A stretch of DNA of 10,818 nt from Hymenopellis radicata (Eukaryota; Basidiomycota; Agaricomycetes; Agaricales; Physalacriaceae): assembly GCA_015501595.1 (NCBI GenBank), contig JADNRX010001346.1, positions 1 to 10,818 of the forward strand. Reading direction: 5' to 3'. Within the stretch, counting starts at the first letter, position 1; the number at the start of each line of letters is the position of its first letter. Position numbers and translations under genes: made by a program. The notes beneath the pieces are model-generated. The model saw only the letters and a list, made by a program, of their open reading frames with translations. It was not told the DNA's origin and did not search any database. This document shows, piece after piece, positions 1-8,852 of this stretch.

Positions 1-326
1 CATGGTCGACGACACAACTTGAGGCAACGCGCCCGCGCCTTGTAATAATCTGCTGCGAGGACATGACATGCCGCAAGCCCAAAGAAACGAAGACGTACCG
101 TCCTACACGCGACTATTCCATGAACAGCATCGGTGGTCCAAATTGACCTGTACAACGAGTCAGAAACATTAATCCAATAGTAGCAAAACGAATCGACGCA
201 GTGGGAACACGACATGGCAATCGTCAGGCAGTGATATGGTGAGGGATGTGCAGCAACAGACGAGTTGGTGACTCTGAGGATAACGCTCATTGTGGTGGTG
301 AAAGGCAAGGACGCGAAACCGGCCCT

Positions 327-403
327 GACGCCGGCGTCGGCAATCTGCGGCACCTCCAAATCTGCTCCATTGTGTACCCGTCGGACCGGTCGGTACACAA
401 TGG
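327..403. repeat. Palindrome and 12-bp hairpin
   Basis: GACGCCGGCGTC at 327-338 is a perfect 12-base palindrome. Thirty bases on, CCATTGTGTACC (367-378) is the exact reverse complement of GGTACACAATGG (392-403), with a 13-base loop that itself contains CGGACCG. A perfect 12-bp stem this close is unlikely by chance. It could be a binding site for a dimeric regulator (CGG...CCG half-sites are typical of fungal Zn2Cys6 proteins), a transcript hairpin, or a remnant of a miniature inverted-repeat element. No function can be assigned. Confidence 0.5.
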
Positions 404-797
404 CGCTGAATGGTCACCTGAGAAGGCCGCTTGGCAAACATAGCCAAAGCCCTTCCCCCCTTGTCAGCGCCCACCACCGTTACCGTATTCGCTCTCTCCG
501 GCTTCGACCATCGCCTCGGGCAGCGATTCATCATGGTCCCGTCGCCTTCGTTATTCGCGCCTCAACTTCAAAACAATTGTTGGCTCCATAACCCTCTTTC
601 CCCAGTTGCTTTCGTCTGCCACTTGGGACTGCGCGACACCGACTGCTCACACCTTCCGAGCAACTCCCGACGCGATAATCGTCCTGCCAAGCGTGGTTGT
701 GGCCGTGAACATGTCGTTCTCGCCTACTATATGTGGTCACCACGTTAGAGCGCCTAGGATCTTACAGCCTTGACCAAGCGAGCGAGCACTGGTGGAG

Positions 798-862
798 CAG
801 CGGTGAGTCTCGTATGCGCCCCCTGGCGGGACACGAAGAAAAAACGCATACGAGCCCCGCTG
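798..862. repeat. Long imperfect hairpin
   Basis: CTCGTATGCG (809-818) is the exact reverse complement of CGCATACGAG (845-854). Outside it CAGCGG (798-803) pairs with CCGCTG (857-862), separated by a small unequal internal loop (5 bases on one side, 2 on the other). This gives a 16-bp stem with a 26-base loop. It lies in a region with no defended gene, so it may belong to an untranslated transcript or to a decayed inverted-repeat element. Confidence 0.5.
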
Positions 863-1506
863 AACCGCAGGAAGGATGGGACAACGTAACAAAGGTGCGT
901 CTCTTCTATCGACGCGTAACGCAAAACTAAAACGCCTTTAGCGCGTCGCCAAGGTCGCTTAAGGAGTTCCTGCCACCATCATCCGACTTACTCATTCTTT
1001 CGGCTAGCTACACGCCCTCCTCGTCGTCATACTGTGGCTCAGCGCACTGGTAAGTCGTTTCTGTTCTGTACTCAGGGATGAGCTCGCTGACAGCTTCTTC
1101 AGACTTTGGTGTCCCATCCCGACAAAGTCTCGACATCATCGTCATCTCGTCTGCTTGCTGGCGGCGCTCGTTGTCCTCATCCCAACATCATAGTCGGCCC
1201 GCCAATTCGTCGTTCCTCGGGTGTATCCTTCTCTTCCGCTTTGATCCTTTTTTGGATTGCTCCTGTTCCGCGGCTTCCAGCAGCCCTCGATAGAAAGGAT
1301 GACTTTTTCCTGCTCTGCTCAGACGACGAGCACGAACGCGTAAGCCTCCGGGACGGAGCAGCAATGCTTATGGAACGGCGGTGACGGCTGGAAGGGCTGG
1401 CGTAGCCCACGCACCGTTTGACATTGACGGATGGAAGAAGGCTAGTTTATCCTCAATGTAACCTCAGTTGCCTCGTCGGTGAGGCACTGCTATACTTGAT
1501 ATCTGA

Positions 1507-1721
1507 ATCAATCCGAATGCTTACCTTACCTTTCTCTACAGCTTACAGCTTTGCATCTCTGGAGTGCCACGCTCGTTACTCATTCCACCCGTCGATGTTT
1601 TCATCTGGCTAGGCGCCGATGAATACCAGTTTGACTACGCGTCAGCTCCTGCCATGGGCTATCAACTGAGTCCGCCTTACCGACCGATGCAAGTACTTAG
1701 GACGACGAACAAACGGCCATG
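1507..1721 (+). other. Possible decayed exon, plus strand
   Basis: Frame 1 is open here for about 70 codons. Its translation from about 1564 has an ordinary composition rich in Y, P, D and Q, including the stretch DEYQFDYASAPAMGYQL. It runs into a consensus donor, GTAAGT, at 1722, and the frame stops directly inside that putative intron. There is no convincing start codon and I could not connect it to a clear downstream exon. It could be part of a degenerate gene or simply an open frame arising by chance. Confidence 0.2.
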
Positions 1722-1752
1722 GTAAGTCGTGATGTATCTCTTTGTTGTGTCA

Positions 1753-2094
1753 CTACTTACCTTTGCAAGTAGGCGTCGTTTCTGCTCTATATGGTAACCC
1801 ATTCACCTCACCTTGTGCACTGACGATAAACTGATCTATGTTGACGTAGAGCTCTTTGTTGTTGACTACATGGCTAGACGTAGACCACCACCATGACGGT
1901 TGAACGCGCTTAGCGCACACCTTGACTCGGACCGCACGACACCGATTTTGTAGTAGCGCTGAGCAGGAGGCAATGCCCTTGCCATGCTTAGGATGCGATT
2001 GATATGGTTGGCGAGGTGTATGCCAGCGGCCTTGGTCTAGTGTTAGAATGTCGTTGTCGTCTGCTGGCGACGACGACAAATCAAGTGCGTTCAT
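1753..2094 (-). CDS. Hypothetical open frame, weak support
   Basis: A 113-codon open frame begins with ATG at 2094 on the minus strand. The second half (VNNKELYVNIDQFIVSAQG and following) has a protein-like composition, and a GTAAGT donor lies near its 3' end at about 1763, so it could be the first exon of a spliced gene. I recognise no domain, signal peptide or membrane segment, and no second exon is evident. The opposite strand carries a competing exon-like signal (1507-1721) with its own donor facing this one. One of the two, or both, is likely spurious. Confidence 0.2.
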   Translation of the reverse strand: MNALDLSSSPADDNDILTLDQGRWHTPRQPYQSHPKHGKGIASCSALLQNRCRAVRVKVCAKRVQPSWWWSTSSHVVNNKELYVNIDQFIVSAQGEVNGLPYRAETTPTCKGK

Positions 2095-2147
2095 TTACTT
2101 CTCCTGGAACATGTCTGAACCTTGGCGCATATCTATTCATATTGCAG

Positions 2148-2396
2148 GCCCCCGAGTTCGAGGGATTTCAAAGCCAATATCAATACGGGCATTATGACGA
2201 TTCCCGCCCAACATCGACAACGCTGGCGTCGCAAGAAGACATCGAGAACAAGGATGACATTCACAAGCTCTTCTCGGATGTTACAAAAAACAGCTATGAT
2301 GGACACCGCTTCCCTCTGCACGCAGAGCAGACGACGACCAGGCGCATATCTCAGCTTTCATTTTTCCACCATTCTTTCATTTCTCCCCCTCGCTAA
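2148..2396 (+). other. Possible exon fragment, plus strand
   Basis: This open stretch follows an acceptor-like TATTCATATTGCAG ending at 2147, with a possible matching GTGCGT donor at 2085 (a 63-base, frame-preserving intron). The translation is rich in Q, Y, D, S and T (for example EFEGFQSQYQYGHYDDSR) and could be a low-complexity region of a regulatory protein. It runs to a stop at 2394-2396 inside the tRNA-like fold. A further short open stretch (2521-2637, 38 codons, starting MDPQLSQQQYNHIMGYMKSG) follows in another frame. No family is recognised and these look like debris at best. Confidence 0.2.
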
Positions 2397-2433
2397 TTGG
2401 TAGCCTTGAGAGGTTCAAATCCTCTGAGGGGGG
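2385..2433 (+). ncRNA. tRNA-like fold without an anticodon arm
   Basis: CCCCCTC (2385-2391) pairs perfectly with GAGGGGG (2426-2432) like a 7-bp acceptor stem, followed by a discriminator-like G. Directly after the first strand comes GCT-AATTGGT-AGC, a short D-arm with the usual GG in its loop. AGAGG-TTCAAAT-CCTCT (2409-2425) is a perfect 5-bp T-arm with a 7-base TTCAAAT loop, containing the B-box-like GGTTCAAATCC. Only CTTG separates the D- and T-arms, so there is no anticodon arm, and the usual two bases between acceptor and D-stem are absent. It may be a tRNA pseudogene with an internal deletion, the head of a tRNA-derived SINE, or a structured element. Confidence 0.4.
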
Positions 2434-2650
2434 ATTATTATCATTCAACACGATCCTCGCCAACATTACCATGATTCCAGCTAGCATAATGTGTCGCCCA
2501 TCGAACATCATGCACGGGCCATGGACCCGCAGCTGTCGCAGCAGCAATACAACCACATCATGGGCTACATGAAGTCCGGCAGGGAGCGGGGTGCTAACGG
2601 AAGCGAGCACTGTGGAAGCGAGGGCTACTTCATCTGAGCGGTATCAAAGT

Positions 2651-2800
2651 AGTGGCACTCAAGTACATCTTGAGTGCAAGTTGAGTACTGCTTGAGTTTT
2701 CTGTCACAGATCAATATAATCATGTTTCAATAATGGCATTTATCTAACTTGAGTGGTTTGAGTGGTACTTGAGTAGAACTCATACTCAACTCATACTCAA
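2651..2800. repeat. Phased ACTCAA/TTGAGT repeat cluster
   Basis: About nine copies of TTGAGT or its complement ACTCAA occur within 150 bases, plus two ACTCAT variants. Three TTGAGT start at 2670, 2681 and 2692, exactly 11 bases apart. On the right, TTGAGT occurs at 2749, 2758 and 2769, and ACTCAA at 2784 and 2795. The middle (2700-2740) is AT-rich and lacks the motif. This arrangement resembles subterminal repeats of a small DNA transposon. However, I could not find convincing terminal inverted repeats or a target duplication, so its class is open. It lies just past the stop codon of the small minus-strand gene. Confidence 0.5.
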
Positions 2801-2812
2801 ACTGGCTCGGAC

Positions 2813-3288
2813 CTAGGATCTCAAGAAATTGCCATCAGGTGGTTGGAGGATTGGGTAATCCTCCATTCCACTGCTCTAACGTAAGTGGACTGTTGTCAAA
2901 TAGTGTATACTTTATAGCAACGTACTCGAACACAGTAACCAGCATATTGTTTGCAGACCAAATCCTGAGCAAGGTCTTTGGCCACAGCATCTCCACCCTG
3001 GCAGTAGTACCGCAAAGTCACGGCGGGATCGATGGAAAACGCCATAAAGCTCCCTTCCCAAGGAATATGAACAATTCCTCGTTCATCGTCCTCTGAATCG
3101 TCGTCGTCATTTATCATGGGCATGGATAGTCTCGTTACCGACCGTATAAAAGTGACAAGTCGACGATATACGGTCTGGGATTTCTCGTCATAAATTTGGC
3201 TGGCAGAACACACCTGCCTAATATAGTATTCGATCGAGAGATTTCCATGTGTCTGAGTCCGGATCGGGAAAGTGAGATCTGAGCACAT
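2813..3288 (-). CDS. Uncharacterised small acidic protein, two exons
   Basis: The model is exon 1 at 3288-2926 (121 codons from ATG), a 50-base intron at 2925-2876 with a strong GTACGT donor and a CGTTAG acceptor, and exon 2 at 2875-2813 (20 codons and TAG), giving 141 residues. Without splicing the frame stops 11 codons into the intron. The protein has an acidic run near residues 61-70 (NDDDDSEDDE) followed by a hydrophobic, aromatic-rich region (IPWEGSFMAF). I see no signal peptide or transmembrane segment and recognise no family. Its start lies only 12 bases from the start of the divergent helicase gene, so its promoter would lie in helicase coding sequence. An upstream exon I cannot see, or N-terminal truncation, is therefore possible. 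Role unknown; it may belong to the same module as its neighbours. Confidence 0.5.
3145..3151 (+). promoter_or_regulatory. Candidate TATA box for helicase gene
   Basis: TATAAAA lies 150 bases before the helicase ATG on the same strand. It sits inside the coding sequence of the divergent small gene, so it could be chance, but no better TATA-like site is nearer the helicase start. Confidence 0.3.
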
Positions 3289-3300
3289 CTTTCGTCCGCC

Positions 3301-5660
3301 ATGTCCGCTTCGCGGTACGCGCCCTCAAGAACACCAACATTCCCACTGTCCACTGTTGAGAGTGCGGACTTCATCAAGCATGTGCTTGATATGGCCCCAC
3401 AAGATGTCTGCCACACCGCCGATTTTTTTTTAGACACGAAGTTGCACATGCTCGGTGTAGACTTCTGGGAAGGACTTTCCCTTCCTCAGGGTGTCGTCGC
3501 GCTTCGCGCGTCACTGTTACTGTGGATATGTACTCAGGGTGATAAGGTGCCTAAGCGCTTTCAGCTTGAGGCAATCCTAGCTGTAGAGGAAGGCAAGGAC
3601 TCAGATGTCGATGTTGGAACAGGATATGGAAAGACATTCTGCATGCTCATAGTACAGCTCCTGCACCCTCTTGATGTTGCATTCATCATATCCCCTCTGA
3701 AGCTCCTGCATGCTGCTCAGACTGCGGACTTCCTCCAATATGGGATCTCAACCATCTGCATCAACGAAGATACCCCGGAAGACGATGAGCTATGGCTGGT
3801 AAGTAGGTAACAAGTTAGATGTGAATATGTAACTAACTCGCATGTCTAGCAAATCCGCTCCGCCTTTTACAAGGTTCTCATCGTTGCTCCAGAGCAGCTC
3901 ACGCGGTTCGAGGGCAAACCGACGTGGTTATCGCGTCTGCTGAGTGACACGAAACCACATGCACTTGTCCATCGCGTGAAGCGTGTCTTTATTGATGAGG
4001 CGCATAACATCCATCTCCTTGGACAGGACCTTTACGGAATACCCACTTTCCGCTCTGCATATCGAAAGATTGGGCACTTTCGATTGAAGCTTGGGAGCTT
4101 AGTTCCTTTTCAAGCGCTCTCCGGTACACAACCACCGCACATCAAGAAGACAATAATTGAGAGTCTTAACATGAAGGAGGACATGGTCTCTATCAAGCTC
4201 AGCAGCAATCGACCGAATGTGGTATACGCCAGCCATCCCATCGTTGGCAGCCGAAACGATCTGCGAAACCTGGACTTCCTCATTGGGGATAGTGGTGCGG
4301 CACCCTCTAAAAAGATCCTCATCTTCCATGATAACTCGGAGGAGACTGTCCGCGCTGCAGCACACAGTAACCATCGCCTTCATTCTGATTTACAATGGAC
4401 AGGTGTCTGCCGTCACTACCACAGTTCAATGTCGGCTGCCTATCGTGACGCAGTCTTCAAGGACTTCAGTAGTCCCAATGGTATCTATAAGCTTCTATTT
4501 TCAACAAAAGGTGCATCCACAGTACATTTTTTATTCAATGTCCCGAGATCATATACTGAATGCTTGCCAGGGCCTCGACGTCCGCGCGATTTTCGCCGTT
4601 ATTCTATTTGGCTTGACACGCGAGATGGTCACTGCACTCCAGCGCGGTGGTCGAGTTTGGCGCACTTTACTGGGCTACGGAATCGTGCTCATCATGTACG
4701 AGGCGTGGGCTATAACTGCTGATCTCTCAGAGCATCCACTAGATGGAAGAGATCCAGATCAGCCACTTAAACAACCACTCACTGCGAAGTCGAAGAAGCC
4801 GGAGCGTACAAGTATTGGCATGTATCATCTTGTCCAAGATACTGAGATCTGTATCCGGCAGTTCTTCGCGACATATCTGAATGATACATCGCTGACAGGT
4901 GCACATATTACTCGCTTCTTACAAATCCTGATAGCTTACTTTGTCTTAAAGCACTCGAGTTTACAGCGCCATGGTGCTGTGATCGCCACTCGGGGAATGG
5001 TTTCGATTTGACATCCCACTTTGACGGTGCCTTACTTGAACAGGAGGGCATCAAGCTTTATTACCGCGATCAACTTGGACGCCGTGAAATTATCGCTTCG
5101 GTGACAGGAAAGTGGAAGAGGAACACGTCGTATCGCCAGTCAAGTATCGTGATCCTTTGGCATCGCGTCTCCATCAATGGTGTGCGGTACTGTTTGGCTC
5201 TCTCGAATTTCGTGCCGTATCTTCCTCTGATGAGATTCTTGGACCGAAGGCTATCAAAGCCCTCGCACGAGTCCACCCGTCCTGTATCAAGTCCTCTGAG
5301 GATGTCGTTGCTGTACTCGGTGAAACTCCTGAATGGGCGGCATTGTATAGTGGGGAGATTTGTGATCTTATACACACGTTCGACATTGGCAGGAAGGCGT
5401 GGGAGGACAATCAAAAGAAGAAGGTTCGTGCCAGTGCCAAGGTACCTAGTACGAAACGGCGCCGGATTGGGAAGGAGAATGATGTGTGGGTTTCTGATGT
5501 CTCTAGCGATCTGGAGGAATCAGAAGGTACCACATCGGAGGTGTCGTGGGAAGACTCAGAGTACAGTGATGAAGAAACACGCGTAGTATTAGGTGCGATT
5601 CCTGAGAATCTACGCCAGATCCGTAAGGTTACACTTCGACTTCCCGCTCCACCTGTGTAA
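3301..5660 (+). CDS. RecQ-like DEAH-box DNA helicase, intron-containing
   Basis: A superfamily 2 helicase of RecQ type, expected to unwind DNA with ATP in the nucleus. Exons: 3301-3798, 3850-4521, 4571-4898 and 4952 onward, with introns of 51, 49 and 53 bases. Each joins the conserved text in frame; for example the 49-base intron joins ...KGAST to GLDVRAIF. Motifs in order: Q-motif-like KVPKRFQLEA, Walker A GTGYGKT (residues 106-112), VAPEQLT, DEAH (215-218), motif III-like SGTQPP, and motif VI QRGGRVWR (414-421). A RecQ-type zinc site follows (Cys in ICIRQFF, then WCCDRH), spanning the third intron. The C-terminus carries a basic KRRRIGKEN stretch and an acidic tail. Near 5084-5139 the frame changes: either a 56-base intron (giving about 716 residues) or a 1-base frameshift near 5109-5112. 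The stop is 2 bases from the end of the convergent gene. Similar genes are often multicopy in Agaricomycetes. Confidence 0.88.
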
Positions 5661-8260
5661 TATCATGATTCATTGTCTATATCAACCTCTGCTTCACCGT
5701 ACTCGGGGACTCCTACAGTATCCAACTCTTCCTCTGTAACAATTCCAATCCGTGAGCCATCTATCTTCTTGCGAAAGGTTGGAATCGTAGATGTCTGGAT
5801 TAGTGTACGTCCTTTCCGAATGACATTGGTGGTGTTCTTGGCATTCGCATTACCTCGTCGGTTTAGACTGCGATTCTGAAACCCTTCATCGCGAGCTTTA
5901 TTGGCGACCCTCCACGATAATGACTGCGTGTTCGGTATAGTGTGTGAAGTACCCTGATATGCGGTACTGATCTCAGAGGCAAACTTCTTCTTGATCCTTC
6001 GGAAATACTCGATAGCTGCAGATATATCACCGAGTTCATCCCATGTCGTCTCGAGGCCCTTGACGGTAAGAAGTTTCTGCAAGCGTGTTCCGTGATTCAG
6101 AGTACTTAGGCCGATATCAGAGTACTTACCTTGAGCTCCTTAATGGGATGTTCAATGTTCATATCAATGCCCATGGCTTCTCCTTCAATGCCAGTGAGTG
6201 AAATGATCATGTTATCACGCATGATATTCCTAGTAGGGAGAGCATAAGGATTTCCGATTACTTACTGCATTGAAAGACTTACGCGAACTCCGGCGTCCAA
6301 ACGTGCTTCAAGTTGTATACCCAATGTAGGATTTCCATCGCGTAGTTTGCGCTACCTGCACCGCGGTATATCATTGCCAGTTGGGGAAGCATGTCTTCGA
6401 CGCGTCCAATATCCCCATCCGCAATAGCTCGGATGAGTTCTCGCATGTAAAGAAGATCACGTGTAAGTAAAATGATGTTCTGGTGGACGATATCATCAGC
6501 AGGATCCGGCATACCATCTTCCGGAGTCAGTTTGGTAAATGGATTGTCTGGACCGGACTGAGTTGCTTTGGAACGCTTCTTCGAAGTGGAGGGCTGTGGC
6601 CTAAATGGCTCCTCCAACGGAACGGCATACTTGTTGAGGATTCTCTCTGAAAGTGCGCGAATATCTTCCCGAGTAGGTTTCGAGGCAGCAAAGCTCTCGA
6701 GATCGGGAAAGCCACACTCCTGGCGCCATGCATTGATTATCAGACCTTCCAATATCTGGGTCAAGGCATGAAGAAGCGCGTAGTAATCAGGCTTAGCACC
6801 GCCGAGACGCGTCTTCTCCATCACCTCGAAGAAATATGTCAATGAGCCTGTTTGGTGGAGAGTCCCGCGATGAATGACAAGGATACACCATAGAAGCGTT
6901 TGACATGCATGAAACAGCCCAAATCCAAGCTGGAAGATCTTGCGCCGTTCCCATTCGTTGATGTCCCCATGGCGGTAGATCATCGCGTCCGATTCCTGGC
7001 CAGTGTCAACTGATCATGAAATGCCGGTTGCGCGTAGAGACACCTCCGCATGAGATCCATGGCCAGCTTGTCGACGTAAACGTAGTCATGAAAACGGATG
7101 TTTCCCTTGACAGTGGCTTCCTCAATCCGAGAGGCGGGAATGGGGTACTGCTGAGTGATGTAACCGGGCGGTAGACGTCGTCGGTTTGTATGCCTGAAAG
7201 TCTCGTGGTCGCGAAATTCGGGGCTGAATCCAGTAGAGTAGTCAAACAGAATGTTCGATATGTGAACGACTAGCTGAGAATGGAAGTGCTGTGACTGGTC
7301 TGGAGTTGGGCGTAGATCGCGCGCAAAATCGAATGGCGGAGCATGTGCGAGACGATGGAGGATTGGAAGGAGTAACATGTGCATGGGATTTCCGTTTCGA
7401 CAGCTATACAGTACAGCAAAGGTTCCCGATTGTACTTTGTCAGGTGTATTCGAGCCGCGTTGCTCGACATGGCGCGATGTAGCAAGGTTTACATTATCGT
7501 AACAGAAGACATGCATGAAGGCGGATATGAAAACAGCAAGTAGAAGGCACTGAGCACCCAAAGATGTCACTGCAGTGCGAACGGTAGAGTATGAAACTGA
7601 CATCCCGCATTGATGGAGTGCTTCAATGGTCTGCTCTTGGCAGCCCGTGCACCATAAAAAGACGCCGTACATGGTCTGATATTCAAGGGATCGGTTCGTT
7701 CGCGAGTAACTCAATTGGCAGAGCACAGAGTTCAAGATCTGTAAAGCGTGAGTACATCAAGACCCGGAGACAAGGAGGGCAAACTTACGCGGTCCGGCTT
7801 CTTCTTTGTATTGTCTTTGGCGGCACGACGAGTTTGAGCGGCGGAGGTGAGAAGTTCAGACATGATGGGAGCTGTGTCTCTGATGCCTTCAACTTTCCAG
7901 TTGTCGATATACTGGGGTGTTAGAAAGGCGGTCCCGGAGACAGATGCTGATTTGGAGAATGTATCCATCTCTTTTGCGACCAACTCCGACGTAAGTGAGA
8001 CAATGCGGGGTGTAATCCATGCCAGGAGATGCGGCTTCAGTTTGCTATCCTCATAAAATAAGTCCAAGACCTGTGCGAGCTGTGTGCTGGATTTCTTCGT
8101 GGCGGTTGTCCGGTAATCCGGATGGAGCGTTTCGTGGTGGTAAACGCGAAGAACCAGATCCAACGGACCGAGATGGGCCCTCTTCAGAGCAGATAGTGCC
8201 TGCTCTATGGCCTCATCAATGGCCGAACGTGCGCGGTTCGCGACGTCGACGACACGAAGA

Positions 8261-8268
8261 CCGTCATC
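8261..8268. repeat. Target-site duplication, left copy
   Basis: CCGTCATC lies immediately before the left terminal repeat of the 1094-base element and is repeated exactly at 9363-9370. The duplicated bases belong to coding sequence of the interrupted minus-strand gene. Confidence 0.92.
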
Positions 8269-8589
8269 TAGAGACCTCAACGAGTCAGATCCGGGTCTGA
8301 CTCGCGATCCGTGAGGCGAGTACTCGAGGCCAAGAGCCTCGATCCGTGATCCGCGTTTGACTCGACCCGCGTTGACTCGCGAGTCAAACGAGTCGAGTAC
8401 TCGCGAGGTTTGCGAGTACTCGCGCACGATCCGGGTTATCAACGGATCGCGCGGATCAGCCCCCTCAAATTCACCCAAAGTCATTCATGCCTGGTGAGCA
8501 TCCCCGGGCAATGGCACGGGGACACTCAGCCGTGCATGAGGACGGACTGAGGGTGGTAGTGGGGGGGTGATGGGGTGATGAAGGGAGTG

Positions 8590-8624
8590 ATGGTGGTGGT
8601 GGTGGTGGTGTATGGTGGTGGTGG
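8590..8624. repeat. TGG microsatellite
   Basis: An interrupted run of TGG units lies inside the transposon. It explains the histidine- and proline-rich translations on the complementary strand here, which should not be taken as genes. Confidence 0.8.
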
Positions 8625-8852
8625 GATGGGAGTTGATGAAGAAAAAGAAGAAAAAAACTCACCCAACACTGTTCTTGCCTCAGCTCGTCATCCCGCTGCC
8701 GCCACCATCGCCACATCATCTTGACATTGGTGTTGTCAACGACGCGTTATCGTGAACGCGTTGTTGATCTCCTCATCCGCGTCGGTGGCGTGCAGCATCG
8801 TCGTGATGCCGGCATCCGGTGTTCGTCGTCCAGTCGTCGTTGTCGTCCTCCT

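Larger units (their letters stand above)
1..1417. other. Stretch without a recognisable gene
   Basis: I read both strands and found only short open frames with arginine, serine and proline-rich translations that resemble no family I know. They overlap each other on both strands, as expected of non-coding DNA of middling GC content. A few donor-like GTAAGT or GTGAGT sites occur without a coherent exon chain. The stretch does contain two strong inverted repeats, listed separately. It may be intergenic DNA or an old, decayed insertion whose left part lies outside the window. Confidence 0.55.

Noticed and set aside
2642..2815. Reading the TTGAGT cluster as a third complete hAT element starting TAGTG at 2650
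   Set aside because: No matching CACTA end and no second copy of the flanking 8 bases were found on the right side.
3135..3449. A 104-codon minus-strand frame starting within helicase exon 1
   Set aside because: It overlaps helicase coding sequence and the better supported two-exon small gene in a different frame; composition looks like a shadow.
4511..4570. Alternative 60-base intron in the helicase starting at GTGCAT
   Set aside because: It keeps the wrong frame. The 49-base intron 4522-4570 joins conserved helicase text (GAST to GLDV) and is clearly better.
5027..5112. An 86-base intron in the helicase that would also fix the frame
   Set aside because: It is longer than the other introns and would remove the plausible coding stretch ALLEQEGIKLYY.
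7697..7740. tRNA-like string with A-box-like AACTCAATTGGCAGAGC and B-box-like GAGTTCAAGATC
   Set aside because: The stretch is the beginning of exon 2 of the minus-strand DUF6589-type gene, in conserved coding text, and no acceptor or T stem forms.
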